DNA of 64,000 bases from Candidatus Nitrosotenuis aquarius (GTDB taxonomy: Archaea > Thermoproteota > Nitrososphaeria > Nitrososphaerales > Nitrosopumilaceae): NCBI RefSeq assembly GCF_002787055.1, contig NZ_CP024808.1, positions 1,452,328-1,516,327 of the forward strand, read 5' to 3'. The notes beneath the pieces are model-generated. The model did no database searches. It worked only from the letters and a program-made list of their open reading frames with translations, and was not told the DNA's origin. The stretch's first letter is position 1; each line of letters opens with the position of its first letter. Of this stretch, positions 8,366 to 16,677 are shown piece after piece. Position numbers and translations under genes: made by a program.

Positions 8366-8676
8366 TTTGGGATAATTGATACATCAATTATTCCATTTTG
8401 GAAGGACGTCGAGACTTGCTTTACCTTGCTTTTGTACATGAAGAACTTTTTCCCATCGTCGCTAATGGAGCCGGAAATGGCAAGCAACTTGGCGTCGTGC
8501 AGGACCTGAAGTCTTCTATATGTGGTCGAAATTGGAATGTTGTATTCGGTGCTTATCTCTAGCGCTGTCTTTGGAACATTCATTGTAGCTTCCAGTATTA
8601 TTCTGGAATACTTGTCCGAGATTGCCCCCAGTATCGTGTCCTTTTTTTCTACTTCCTGTATGCTTAATGTTTGCAT
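8362..8676 (-). CDS. Winged-helix transcriptional regulator, paralogue of 5841
   Basis: 104 aa. Winged-helix core: KYSRIILEATMNVPKTALEI, then NIPISTTYRRLQVLHDAKLL, then SGSISDDGKKFFMYKSK wing. The terminal four residues overlap the convergent surface-protein gene by 4 nt. It shares with the protein at 5841 the whole fold including the strand-rich tail ending in I-I/V-P-N. Likely DNA-binding and autoregulated through the motif at 8709. Confidence 0.82.
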   Translation of the reverse strand: MQTLSIQEVEKKDTILGAISDKYSRIILEATMNVPKTALEISTEYNIPISTTYRRLQVLHDAKLLAISGSISDDGKKFFMYKSKVKQVSTSFQNGIIDVSIIPN

Positions 8677-8708
8677 GATATGGCATGGTGTGAATTTGAT
8701 ATAACAAC

Positions 8709-8733
8709 TAGGACTGCGGTACCGTGCATTGCA
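8709..8733. promoter_or_regulatory. Operator-like motif shared with 5841 gene
   Basis: TAGGACTGC, then GGTACCG, then TGCATTGCA, matching the site at 6207 upstream of the paralogous regulator. It overlaps the left arm of a perfect 8-bp inverted repeat, TGCATTGC (8725-8732) and GCAATGCA (8741-8748) with 8 nt between. Confidence 0.45.
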
Positions 8734-8751
8734 CTACACCGCAATGCAAAT

Positions 8752-9561
8752 TTAGTCGTATTCCTGCATTCTCTCGGAAAGCAATGCGACACAAATGTCC
8801 CACGGGCTGATAACCTGGTCGCGAAAGACTGCATATGGGTGCTGCATTCCAAACATGATGCTTGCAAGCTCATTTACCATGATATCCTTGGTGATTACCT
8901 TGGCGTATTCCAGGCCGAACCCAGTCACTGGCAAATCCAAAAAGTTGCCGGTGTTTCTAAGATAATTCAGGTCAGATGCGATTTTTTCTATTATTATTCT
9001 GTCGCTGACAAACTGGTTTGTGTTTTCCAGGAGCAGCTTGCGGGTTTTGTTTTTGAGCATTGAATTGATTACCTCGTTTATTGTGGAGTTTGTGCTAAAG
9101 GTGTGGATTTTCTTTTTTGGCAGCTCCGATATTCTCATGTCTGTCATTGATATTTTGCCAACTTCGAGCATCTTTCTTGCAGAAATTACTGAGAATCCTC
9201 CCAGTGCGTTTGGAAGTATTGAAAATGCCCTGCCTGTTCTTTGCCAGTCCTCAATGATGCTTCGAATTGTGCTTGTGCCGGAGATGCGAGTTACAACGGG
9301 CGACATTATTTTTTCAATTTCTCCTTCAAAGACACTTCGGGATGGATTTGCCAGGATTTTTTCCACTATTTCCCGCCCTCCGACTACTCCGATTGGCTCG
9401 TTGTTGTCGCCCGTAACAATTAGCGAGTCTGCCATGGACTCTAGGTACGGAATCAAAAGTCCGATTGCCTCTTCTATCTTTGCCTGCCTCTGTATGCTAA
9501 CGCAGGGAACCGCGGTAAACGACATAGGCAGGAGGTCGCGTAGCATGCGATCTGCAATCAT
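8752..9561 (-). CDS. CBS-domain protein
   Basis: 269 aa. Two degenerate CBS pairs: residues ~10-130 (LIVTGDNNEPIGVVGGREIV) and ~135-265. The ATG start lies in a CATATGATATG context. The signal is weaker than for the copies at 4906 and 13957, and the second half is divergent. A cytosolic ligand-sensing role is inferred. It follows the operator region of the winged-helix gene, in the same orientation. Confidence 0.75.
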   Translation of the reverse strand: MIADRMLRDLLPMSFTAVPCVSIQRQAKIEEAIGLLIPYLESMADSLIVTGDNNEPIGVVGGREIVEKILANPSRSVFEGEIEKIMSPVVTRISGTSTIRSIIEDWQRTGRAFSILPNALGGFSVISARKMLEVGKISMTDMRISELPKKKIHTFSTNSTINEVINSMLKNKTRKLLLENTNQFVSDRIIIEKIASDLNYLRNTGNFLDLPVTGFGLEYAKVITKDIMVNELASIMFGMQHPYAVFRDQVISPWDICVALLSERMQEYD

Positions 9562-9676
9562 ATGATATGAATGGAAATTCCAGAGTTTTAAGCCTAGTCT
9601 GATTATCAGTCATGAAATTATGTAAAGACAAGTTATGAACTAGTTTTTAATATCGCCTCAAAGCTAAAATGACTAG

Positions 9677-11284
9677 TTGTACAAGTTTTTGATTTTAACG
9701 GCATTTTTGGCGGCAATTTTCACAGTTAATTTGGCATATGCCCAACACCATGGAGGCTCAGCTGCGCCGCCAGTAAGCTTTGGCGGAAAAGACGTAACAA
9801 TTTCTGCCGCCCTTGATCCAGTTGACTTTAATCCTGCAAAGGACTCCTCTGCCAAGCTAAACGTGAGATTTTTTGACTCAAAGACAAACATCAACATAGA
9901 GCGCGTAACGTATCGAGTCCAGATATTCTCAGGCGAAACATTACTTGCGGCCCAGATGTTCTATGATGCAGACGGCGAGCTGACAGTCAAGGTCCAGCCA
10001 AAGTCAGAGTGCACAGAAAAAGAAGTCTGGCGCTGCACAAAATACGAGGGAAACAAGGACCCAATAGTTCCTAGCGCACTGGAATCTACTGCAACCAGCA
10101 CCCCAATTATGCGCGGCCCTGTCTTTGACAAGCCGGGAGAATACACAGTCAAAGTTGCAATCATTGGCGCAACAAACCCAAAAACCCAGACAACAGAAGA
10201 CATTGAATTTGAGACAAAAATCAACATTGCGTCAGAGCAACAATTCTCACTTGCAACTGCGTCCGGCAAAACACCGGTTACAGTACGTGCATTTCAGGAC
10301 AAGATAACAAATTTCGAGTTTTCAGAATCCACTAAAACAATAACGTTTGAGATGCCTTTCCACTGGGAACATGCGCAACACACTGCACTGGTGAGAACCG
10401 ACATTGAGATCCCAAAATCGTTTGCACCATTTCAAAATGTGAACAGCTTCAAGGGCACAATAAACGGAGTTCCAATCTTTGCAAGCGGCCTAAGCCTTGA
10501 TGCTTATACCAACAAGGACACAAACGTTTTGCACTTTGCAGTATCTGGCGAGGAGCTCAAAATCATAGAAAAAAAAATAACAGACAAGCACACAATGATA
10601 GTGCAAATCTCGCCTGATACAAGTTCTGCGCTCAAAACAGCCGATATCAAGTTCTCAAACAACTACAAGGCAACAATATCCTATGATCCAAGATATGGCG
10701 CAAGCAAGGATGTGCCTTTTACAATCGCATTCTATGATCCGTCTGGCTTGCTGGCAAAGGATCTGCGATATGCCTACAGCGTCAAAAACTCCAAGGGCGA
10801 GGAATTTATCGTAAATACCGGAACCGGCTCCTCTCTTGGCATATCTGTGCCCAGCGGAGTCGACTCTAGAAAAATAACAATTCCCGCAGAGGGAAAATAC
10901 GCACTACAACTGGTGTTGACTGGAAGGGGCCTAGCTGACTTTAACCCATTTGTTCCGGCCACATTCTCATTTGATGTCAGCTCAAAAACGTCGCCTTCGC
11001 CAAGCCCTGCAGAGCAAGCGGCAATTCCCGCATGGATCAAAACCAACGCAAAATTCTGGTCAGATGGAAAAATCACCGACAAGGACTTTGTCTCTGGAAT
11101 CCAGTATCTCATAAAGCAGGGAATAGTGAAAATCCCAAAGACAGATGCCGCAAAAACAGCCTCCACTCAGATACCTGACTGGGTAAAGAACAACGCAAAA
11201 TTCTGGTCAGATGGAAAAATCACCGACAAGGACTTTGTCTCTGGAATCCAGTTCCTGGTAAGCCAGGGAATTATCAAGGTATAG
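9677..11284 (+). CDS. Large secreted protein with two C-terminal W/D-F-V modules
   Basis: 535 aa from TTG. Signal peptide residues ~1-22 ending A-Y-A. Residues 23-440 are a series of strand-rich, Ig-like segments without an identified enzyme signature. The C-terminus carries two copies of a ~38-residue module (IPAWIKTNAKFWSDGKITD then KDFVSGIQYLIKQGI) separated by a short linker. The module is common at C-termini of thaumarchaeal surface proteins, role unknown. The DNA encoding the copies is identical over 62 bp. Confidence 0.72.
   Translation: MYKFLILTAFLAAIFTVNLAYAQHHGGSAAPPVSFGGKDVTISAALDPVDFNPAKDSSAKLNVRFFDSKTNINIERVTYRVQIFSGETLLAAQMFYDADGELTVKVQPKSECTEKEVWRCTKYEGNKDPIVPSALESTATSTPIMRGPVFDKPGEYTVKVAIIGATNPKTQTTEDIEFETKINIASEQQFSLATASGKTPVTVRAFQDKITNFEFSESTKTITFEMPFHWEHAQHTALVRTDIEIPKSFAPFQNVNSFKGTINGVPIFASGLSLDAYTNKDTNVLHFAVSGEELKIIEKKITDKHTMIVQISPDTSSALKTADIKFSNNYKATISYDPRYGASKDVPFTIAFYDPSGLLAKDLRYAYSVKNSKGEEFIVNTGTGSSLGISVPSGVDSRKITIPAEGKYALQLVLTGRGLADFNPFVPATFSFDVSSKTSPSPSPAEQAAIPAWIKTNAKFWSDGKITDKDFVSGIQYLIKQGIVKIPKTDAAKTASTQIPDWVKNNAKFWSDGKITDKDFVSGIQFLVSQGIIKV
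11044..11105 (+). repeat. 62-bp direct repeat, copy 1
   Basis: Perfect match to 11191-11252, offset 147 bp (49 codons). It encodes the core of the C-terminal module of the secreted protein. Confidence 0.85.
11191..11252 (+). repeat. 62-bp direct repeat, copy 2
   Basis: Perfect match to 11044-11105 while the flanking linker differs, pointing to recent gene conversion or duplication of the module. Confidence 0.85.
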
Positions 11285-11347
11285 CAAAAACTGTTTTTTG
11301 TATAGCATAAACAGCTGATTTTAAGCCAAATCTCAAAAACTCATTTC

Positions 11348-11482
11348 ATGTCAACACAAAATCATACAGTTACATGCCAAAAATGCAAACAGCAGACGAC
11401 CCTCTCGGATCTGGAAGTGATACTACATAGACAGAACTGGTACCATCTTTCATGCTGGCGAGAGCTGGTAGGTAAATTCTAG
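11348..11482 (+). CDS. Tiny zinc-binding protein (44 aa)
   Basis: 44 aa from ATG to TAG. Candidate ligands C10-x2-C13 and H33-x2-C36, the last in W-Y-H-L-S-C. This C-x2-C ... H-x2-C arrangement is the half-LIM/treble-clef-like pattern also seen in the island proteins at 24863, 27258 and 30829. It converges on the P-II gene and overlaps its stop by 4 nt. Confidence 0.58.
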   Translation: MSTQNHTVTCQKCKQQTTLSDLEVILHRQNWYHLSCWRELVGKF

Positions 11483-11808
11483 ATTGCCTTTTCGCCTTCG
11501 GCGCCTGTCTTGATGTCGTAGGTGCGAAGGACTGGGTGCACGAAAATCTTGCCCAGCGTGGCATTTTGTTTTATTATTTGGATTGCCTTTTCCTCCATGT
11601 TTTCTGGAACGATGATTTCAAGTACATACTTGTCTGAGAACTGGGGAATGAATACCTCGGTTCCCTTTGCTGCGTGAATTTCAGGACCTGGGTTTTTTCC
11701 GCGGCCTCGCTTTTTTGACACTGTCAGGCCGCCAACATTGATTTGCTTGAGGCCCTCGCTTACTGACATTACCTCGTTTTTTGGCAAAATGACTTCGATT
11801 CGTATCAA
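11479..11808 (-). CDS. P-II family nitrogen regulator
   Basis: 109 aa. P-II pattern throughout: IRIEVILPKNEVMSVSEGL, GLTVSKKRGRGK (T-loop base), VLEIIVPENMEEKAIQII and GKIFVHPV. The T-loop lacks the usual uridylylation tyrosine in RGAEY (here KGTEV), so control is more likely by direct 2-oxoglutarate/nucleotide binding. Divergent from amt at 11941, the classical GlnK-Amt pairing, with two GATAATCAA elements between. Confidence 0.9.
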   Translation of the reverse strand: MIRIEVILPKNEVMSVSEGLKQINVGGLTVSKKRGRGKNPGPEIHAAKGTEVFIPQFSDKYVLEIIVPENMEEKAIQIIKQNATLGKIFVHPVLRTYDIKTGAEGEKAI

Positions 11809-11870
11809 GTGTTTTTCAAATTACTCACACAGTAAAATATCTTTTTTCTAATCTCAGAGTTGAGACATTC

Positions 11871-11890
11871 GATAATCAAATGATAATCAA
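11871..11890. promoter_or_regulatory. Tandem GATAATCAA elements between P-II and amt
   Basis: GATAATCAA at 11871-11879 and again at 11882-11890, an 11-bp step that places both on one face of the helix. Related TGATAATCG elements precede the P-II genes at 14944 (14896) and 16866 (16818). A shared nitrogen regulator is inferred. Confidence 0.5.
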
Positions 11891-11940
11891 TTATGAATTT
11901 TTGACGCAAGATTAAATAGTAAAAAACATGCGGTTCGACT

Positions 11941-13218
11941 GTGCCAATAGACTCTGGGGATACAGCATGGATTCTAATTGCTGGCAGCTTGGTTCTGTTG
12001 ATGATTCCGGCTCTGGGCCTCTTCGAAGCTGGCCTTTTGCGAAGAAAAAACACAGTTTCAATTTTCATGCAGATCTTCTTTGGTCTTGCATTACTTAGCG
12101 TGATGTGGTTTGTATTTGGATTTAGTCTTGTGTTTGGGCCAGACACTGGCGGCATTGTAGGCAACCTGGACTATGTGTTCTTGAAAGGTGTCCCATGGGA
12201 CGACTCGCTTCCATTTGCGCCTACAATTCCTGGAGTGTTGTTTGCTAAATTCCAGCTAATGTTTGCTGCAATCACGCCGTTGCTTTTGACTGGTGTTATA
12301 GCTGAGAGAATGAAGTTTTCTTCATTTATCATATTTATCGTGGCCTGGTCTGCTCTGATCTACTATCCGCTGACTCACTGGATTTGGGGAGGGGGATGGC
12401 TAGGTGATCTTGGAGTATTTGACTTTGCAGGAGGTATTGTAATTCACACTAGTGTCGGCATGGGGGCACTGGCAGCTGCAATTGTTCTAGGCAAGAGAAG
12501 GAACTATGGGCCGGCAATAATGGTCCCGCACAGCATTCCAATCGCTGTTTTGGGCTCGTCATTACTCTGGCTGGGATGGTTTGGATTCAACGCAGGAAGC
12601 GCACTGTCTTCTGGCGGAGTAGCTGGAAACACTGTGATTGTCACTCACATGGCATCGTCCATTTCTGCCCTGATCTGGGTTGGATTGTCATGGATGAGAA
12701 CAGGCAAGCCAAGCGTAATAGCTGCAATCAACGGCGCCATTGCAGGCCTTGCAGGAATCACGCCGGCGTCTGGCTATGTTAGCGTAGAGCACTCGTTTGT
12801 AATTGGTATTGCAATTGGCCTTGCGTCGTATTGCGGTGTATTGTTAATCAAAGACAGATTCAAAATTGATGATGCGCTGGATGTCAGCTCAGTCCACGGT
12901 ATAGCTGGAATCATTGGATCTCTGGCAATTGGAATCTTTGCGTCTGCTGCAATCAACCCGGGCGGACCAAACGGATTGCTCTTTGGCAACCCGATGCAAA
13001 TAGTCATTCAAGGAATAGGCGTAGCTGTTGCAGCTGCACTAGGGTTTGGAGGAACATTTGCCATACTCAAGGTAATCAAGTTCCTAATCGGAATTAGAGT
13101 ATCAAAGGAAGTAGAGGAAATTGGCCTAGACATTGGCGAGCATGCGGAGCAGGCATATGCCGATGAGGAAGAATTCAAGCTAGACGAAGAAGCTCAGCAC
13201 AAGCCAAAAGAAAGATGA
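11941..13218 (+). CDS. amt: Ammonium transporter
   Basis: 425 aa from GTG, with a TATA-like GATTAAAT ~27 nt upstream, so leaderless. About 11 membrane spans; Amt landmarks include DTAWILIAGSLVLLMIPALG at the start, FQLMFAAITPLL, the DFAGGIVIHTSVG segment with pore His, and DVSSVHGIAGIIG with the second pore His. The C-terminal tail is acidic and long (E-E-F-K-L-D-E-E). It imports ammonium, the energy substrate of this group. A GATAATCAA also overlaps the end of the gene (13217). Confidence 0.96.
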   Translation: MPIDSGDTAWILIAGSLVLLMIPALGLFEAGLLRRKNTVSIFMQIFFGLALLSVMWFVFGFSLVFGPDTGGIVGNLDYVFLKGVPWDDSLPFAPTIPGVLFAKFQLMFAAITPLLLTGVIAERMKFSSFIIFIVAWSALIYYPLTHWIWGGGWLGDLGVFDFAGGIVIHTSVGMGALAAAIVLGKRRNYGPAIMVPHSIPIAVLGSSLLWLGWFGFNAGSALSSGGVAGNTVIVTHMASSISALIWVGLSWMRTGKPSVIAAINGAIAGLAGITPASGYVSVEHSFVIGIAIGLASYCGVLLIKDRFKIDDALDVSSVHGIAGIIGSLAIGIFASAAINPGGPNGLLFGNPMQIVIQGIGVAVAAALGFGGTFAILKVIKFLIGIRVSKEVEEIGLDIGEHAEQAYADEEEFKLDEEAQHKPKER

Positions 13219-13265
13219 TAATCAAATAACGAGTTATATCGTTGATCTTCTAATTAGATCCAGAT

Positions 13266-13373
13266 TTGGTCAAAGTAAGCGACGAGATAGTCCAGCTCAT
13301 AATTCGGCAGGGAAACGTGGTCCTAGTCGATGCGTATTGCCGCCATGTAAAGGACTTGCTTTCAGCCGAGTAA
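13266..13373 (+). CDS. Possible small protein (35 aa)
   Basis: 35-codon frame from TTG to TAA with protein-like composition (VKVSDEIVQLIIRQG, then a Cys/His pair and an acidic end). No family recognised. It sits between amt and a small membrane protein. Weakly supported. Confidence 0.3.
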   Translation: MVKVSDEIVQLIIRQGNVVLVDAYCRHVKDLLSAE

Positions 13374-13428
13374 ATATCACGTCTGAAATTTACAATAATA
13401 ATTATACTGGCCAAAAACCAAACTTGGC

Positions 13429-13530
13429 ATGATGGACAGAAAGAAACTGACTTGGATTATTTCTGGAATAGGACTTGCAGCAATTTTTGTAGGTCCGGTT
13501 GTTTATTATCTAATTACCAACCCGAAATAA
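13429..13530 (+). CDS. Small single-span membrane protein (33 aa)
   Basis: 33 aa from ATG to TAA: basic start MMDRKKLTW, then one hydrophobic span (IISGIGLAAIFVGPVVYYLI) and a short polar tail. A TATA-like AATAATTATA lies ~30 nt upstream. It converges with the UspA gene. Function unknown. Confidence 0.5.
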   Translation: MMDRKKLTWIISGIGLAAIFVGPVVYYLITNPK

Positions 13531-13532
13531 TA

Positions 13533-13955
13533 TTATCTTATCAAATACACTGGGATCTCTGATTTGTGCACAACATAGTTTGAAACACTTCCTAACATGT
13601 CGTCTTGTGCAGAGCCTGTACCTGTAGTGCTCATTATGACGTGATCAAACTTGCCCTTTTTTGCCAGCCTGACAATTGCATGTCCAGGCGAGTCCTTGAG
13701 AAGACTGGTCTTGAACTTGACTTTTTGCTTTTTTGCAATGGATGCGGCGTCATCTAAGATATCCTGACCCTGCTTTTCCAATTGCTTTTCAAACGCAGTC
13801 ATTCTTGACTTGGGACTTTCTTCGACTGCCGGTATGACATGCAGTATTGTGATCTGTGCTCCAGACATTTGTGAAATTTCTATTGCGCTGTTTAGCGCCT
13901 TGAGCGATGCAATAGAGCCATCAACTGGAACTAGAAGATTTTCAAATAGCCCCAT
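13533..13955 (-). CDS. Universal stress protein (UspA family)
   Basis: 140 aa from the ATG at 13955; the open frame extends upstream through the CBS gene but has no UspA character there. N-terminal LLVPVDGSIASLKALNSAI; C-terminal MSTTGTGSAQDDMLGSVSN (nucleotide-loop G-x-G and G-S), ending EIPVYLIR. The glycine motif is partly altered relative to the 7164 copy. It starts 1 nt after the CBS gene stop, so the two are co-transcribed. Confidence 0.9.
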   Translation of the reverse strand: MGLFENLLVPVDGSIASLKALNSAIEISQMSGAQITILHVIPAVEESPKSRMTAFEKQLEKQGQDILDDAASIAKKQKVKFKTSLLKDSPGHAIVRLAKKGKFDHVIMSTTGTGSAQDDMLGSVSNYVVHKSEIPVYLIR

Positions 13956-13956
13956 A

Positions 13957-14820
13957 TTAGATCGTGTCCTTTTTCTTTTTGGAAATTGCGGCAATTGCCC
14001 GAACCACATCTGTTTTACTGAGAATTCCGGTAAGCTTGCCGTTGACCAAAACTGCAGCTGCATTAATGTCATTTTCAATCAAAGTGGTGCATGCCATGGT
14101 TAAGTCATCGTCATGCTCTACTGTTATCATGTTGAGAGTCATTGCCTCCTTTACTTGTGCTGTTGCGCCAAAGCCTGTCTTTGAGATCAGGCCTTTTCTT
14201 GAAAAGAGAACAGTAATTCCTGACGAATTATCCACAATTTCTTCTTCCTTTCCTAAAACCATTGATAGTCTGAATAAATCCCTAAATGACATGACGCCAA
14301 CTGGCTTTTCTGCCGCGTTTTTGACTATGATTCTAGATACCTTTTGGCTTACCATGCTGGAGAGTGCTTCGTATAATGGATCGTTCTCATAACATGACAC
14401 AAAAGAAATTGTCATGACATCGCCTACGCGTTTTTCTCCGACAAACTTTGTAATGTAATATCTGGTAAGATCCGTTCTTGTTATGATCCCCTGAGTTTTT
14501 CCATTGAAATTGACGCCAAGTGAGCCAATGTCTCGCTCTGCCATTATTTGGGCGCAGTCCTCTATGCTTGTAATGTGATTTACCGTTACCAGCTTACTCA
14601 TTAATTCTGTAATTGGAACTGCGTCAATCTTTCTCTCTGTCTGCTCTGTTAGCAAGAAAAGCCCAACATCGCGTTCAGTTGCTACTCCTATTGGCTCACC
14701 ATTGTCGCTAATTAGAACGCGGCTAATGTCGTCGTTTACCATTTTTCGTAGAGCGTCTGCAACGCTTGCTGCTCTATCAACAGTAATTGGTTGCTTCATT
14801 AGGTCTTTTGCGGTGGTCAA
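13957..14820 (-). CDS. Four-CBS-domain protein
   Basis: 287 aa, two CBS pairs (residues ~1-125 and ~130-280). Typical segments: VLISDNGEPIGVATERDVG and ADVLVNGKLTGILSKTDVV-like (AAVLVNGKLTGILSKTDVV). Co-transcribed with a UspA protein 1 nt downstream; both families bind adenine nucleotides, so a shared energy-sensing role is inferred. Confidence 0.9.
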   Translation of the reverse strand: MTTAKDLMKQPITVDRAASVADALRKMVNDDISRVLISDNGEPIGVATERDVGLFLLTEQTERKIDAVPITELMSKLVTVNHITSIEDCAQIMAERDIGSLGVNFNGKTQGIITRTDLTRYYITKFVGEKRVGDVMTISFVSCYENDPLYEALSSMVSQKVSRIIVKNAAEKPVGVMSFRDLFRLSMVLGKEEEIVDNSSGITVLFSRKGLISKTGFGATAQVKEAMTLNMITVEHDDDLTMACTTLIENDINAAAVLVNGKLTGILSKTDVVRAIAAISKKKKDTI

Positions 14821-14895
14821 TGAGACATTTCTTGCGTTTGTCTATAAAAAATCGAGACATAATTTTCTGTCTTGAAAATCAGAGATGCTCAAATC

Positions 14896-14917
14896 TGATA
14901 ATCGGCTATTTGTATTT
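14896..14917 (+). promoter_or_regulatory. TGATAATCG element and TATA box of P-II gene
   Basis: TGATAATCGG at 14896-14905 and a TTTTAAAT box at about 14913, ~25-30 nt before the ATG at 14944. The transcript is predicted to be leaderless. Confidence 0.5.
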
Positions 14918-14943
14918 TAAATTGCAATTTCGCTCTTTTACCT

Positions 14944-15288
14944 ATGAAGAGGATCGAGGCAATAATACAGGAAGACAAGCTTAGCAATGTCGTTAACGCA
15001 TTAAAGATAAGCGAAGTGGGAGGAGTAACAATCACCCAATCTCGCGGAATAGGCTCTGGAGAACGACCAATGTTGCAAGGATCCAGAGGAACTGCCAAAT
15101 TTGAGGCTGCCTACAATAGAATTGCCACAATAATGACCGTAGTCGATGATTCAAAGGTGGGCACAGTCGTGAACGCAATAATGAATGCCGTTAGCACAGG
15201 CACTGCAGGTGACGGCAAGATCTTTGTCACAAACGTAGAAGAGGCATTTGACATTGCCACAAAGCAAAGCGGCAAAAACATTCTCTAG
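14944..15288 (+). CDS. P-II family nitrogen regulator
   Basis: 114 aa. KRIEAIIQEDKLSNVVNAL start, VGGVTITQSRGIGSGERP T-loop base, IMTVVDDSKVGTVVNAIM and GKIFVTNVEEAFDI end are P-II hallmarks. The T-loop has RGTAKF in place of RGAEY, again without the modifiable tyrosine. A TGATAATCGG site precedes it. It is one of three divergent P-II copies, so they probably have different targets. Confidence 0.9.
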   Translation: MKRIEAIIQEDKLSNVVNALKISEVGGVTITQSRGIGSGERPMLQGSRGTAKFEAAYNRIATIMTVVDDSKVGTVVNAIMNAVSTGTAGDGKIFVTNVEEAFDIATKQSGKNIL

Positions 15289-15343
15289 ATTTGCAAACCT
15301 TGGGAGTCGACTTCCATGATGTTTGTATGAGTCTAAAGAATGC

Positions 15344-16240
15344 CTAGGCTAGGCCTATTGCACACCTAATTGACGCGGTTCTATTTCTGATTGCAACCTC
15401 GGTTACATTTGCCGCCTGCGCAATGTCTCTTTGGGTAAAGCCATCGTTGTTTTTCAGAGTGGCAATGTATACTGCAGTTGCCGCAACGACCATCGGGCTT
15501 TTGCCTGCAGTGGTTTCCTTTCTTTCATATTCTTTGAGAATGTTTGCAGCCTCGCGTTTTGTCTTTTCTGATACTCCTGCCTTGTTTGCTATTCTTGAAA
15601 CGCACACAATGGGGTCGACTAGCGGCATTCTCAGATCAAATCTCTCCACTAGTATCCTGTAGCACTTGTTGATCTGCTTTACTTTGACCATGCTTGATTT
15701 GCTTATTTCCTTTAGGGTTCTTGGAGTTTCCGTCTCTCTGCACGCTGCATATAGAGTGGCGCACAAAAATGCCGAAATTGGCCTGCCACGAGTTATCTTT
15801 TTTTCATGAGCTTTTCTGTAAATGTAGGCCGTCTTTTCTATTACTGCGTCGGATAGGCCGAGTTTTTCTTTTAGTGACAATAACTGGCTGAATGCCTGTC
15901 GGAGATTTCTATCACCTGCCGAATATGCCTGACTTCTATTATCCCACATCCGAAGTCGCTCAATTGTGTTTTTCATTCCAACAGATAGTGGTTTTCCTGT
16001 GACGTCCTTGTTTGAGCGGCTGATTATTGTTGCAAGGCCCATGTCGTGTTTGCTAAGACATGTACCATCGCCAGTCCTACCTCTGTCTGGCTGATTCTCA
16101 AATGATCTCCACTCTGCTCCGGCTTCTTCTGTTTTGTCTTGTATGACACGGCCGCATTTTGCGCAAAGAATCTCACCGTGCTCTTCATCATTTACCAGAA
16201 TGTGTTCCTGACATTCTGAAACCTTGTGCTTTATGACCAT
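15344..16240 (-). CDS. tfb: Transcription initiation factor TFB (TFIIB)
   Basis: 298 aa from the ATG at 16240 (a GTG 12 nt upstream is possible). N-terminal zinc ribbon: C-Q-E-H and C-A-K-C ligands; B-finger region with W-R-S-F; then two cyclin repeats (~100-190 and ~195-298). TFB recruits RNA polymerase to TBP-bound TATA. Thaumarchaea carry many TFBs. Its promoter region holds an unusual array of TATA-like boxes shared with the divergent AbrB-like gene. Confidence 0.95.
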   Translation of the reverse strand: MVIKHKVSECQEHILVNDEEHGEILCAKCGRVIQDKTEEAGAEWRSFENQPDRGRTGDGTCLSKHDMGLATIISRSNKDVTGKPLSVGMKNTIERLRMWDNRSQAYSAGDRNLRQAFSQLLSLKEKLGLSDAVIEKTAYIYRKAHEKKITRGRPISAFLCATLYAACRETETPRTLKEISKSSMVKVKQINKCYRILVERFDLRMPLVDPIVCVSRIANKAGVSEKTKREAANILKEYERKETTAGKSPMVVAATAVYIATLKNNDGFTQRDIAQAANVTEVAIRNRTASIRCAIGLA

Positions 16241-16242
16241 CA

Positions 16243-16308
16243 AATTATACACAATTATACATCATCTTGCATATTTATACATTGTGCACAATTATACATA
16301 ATTATATA
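16243..16308. promoter_or_regulatory. Array of five TATA-like boxes between tfb and AbrB-like gene
   Basis: AATTATACA-type sequences recur at 16243, 16253, 16273, 16290 and 16299. Two are spaced exactly 10 bp. The box at ~16300 fits the start at 16330 (27-30 nt). The others may serve tfb on the opposite strand or form decoy/autoregulatory sites. Confidence 0.45.
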
Positions 16309-16329
16309 CTGGCCCATGGCATGATATTC

Positions 16330-16482
16330 ATGGCAACGTCGTTTGTTACCAAACTTGCAAAGTCAGGCAGCGACACCAATGGAAATCAAAGGCGAATAAT
16401 CATAGTTCCAACCGACAAGGTAAAGGAAGTAATCAAAAATTATGAGGGAAAGCAAGTCAAAATCACAATAGATGACATCTAG
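16330..16482 (+). CDS. Small AbrB/SpoVT-like protein
   Basis: 50 aa from the ATG at 16330 (ATG 16321 is in frame but only ~20 nt from the TATA box). Sequence VTKLAKSGSDTNGNQRRIII then VPTDKVKEVIKNYEGKQVKI resembles a swapped-hairpin AbrB fold. Such proteins bind DNA or act as antitoxins; no toxin lies next to it. It converges with the Cys-rich gene at 16479. Confidence 0.6.
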   Translation: MATSFVTKLAKSGSDTNGNQRRIIIVPTDKVKEVIKNYEGKQVKITIDDI

Positions 16483-16598
16483 TCTTTGTGCCCATGCTTG
16501 CCAAGCCTACAGCTTGAGCAGATGTACTTGCCGTCCTTGTCTGGTACAATGACTTGTTCCCTGCATTTGCAAAAAGAGCACTGGCAGTGCGCTGTCAA
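16479..16598 (-). CDS. Tiny Cys-rich zinc protein (39 aa)
   Basis: 39 aa from TTG. Cysteines 5, 7, 10, 12, 27 and 30 with a C-terminal His-rich stretch (GKHGHKD). The arrangement C-x-C-x2-C-x-C ... C-x2-C matches the 40-aa protein at 6384. It overlaps the AbrB-like stop by 4 nt. No promoter at the usual distance is evident; the frame itself is the main evidence. Confidence 0.5.
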   Translation of the reverse strand: MTAHCQCSFCKCREQVIVPDKDGKYICSSCRLGKHGHKD

Positions 16599-16677
16599 CT
16601 ATTTAATGTCTGCACCCGATTCTCAAAACTGTTTCGCTGCATATCAAAATAAAAACAATGAACTGTTTTGTGGTGCA

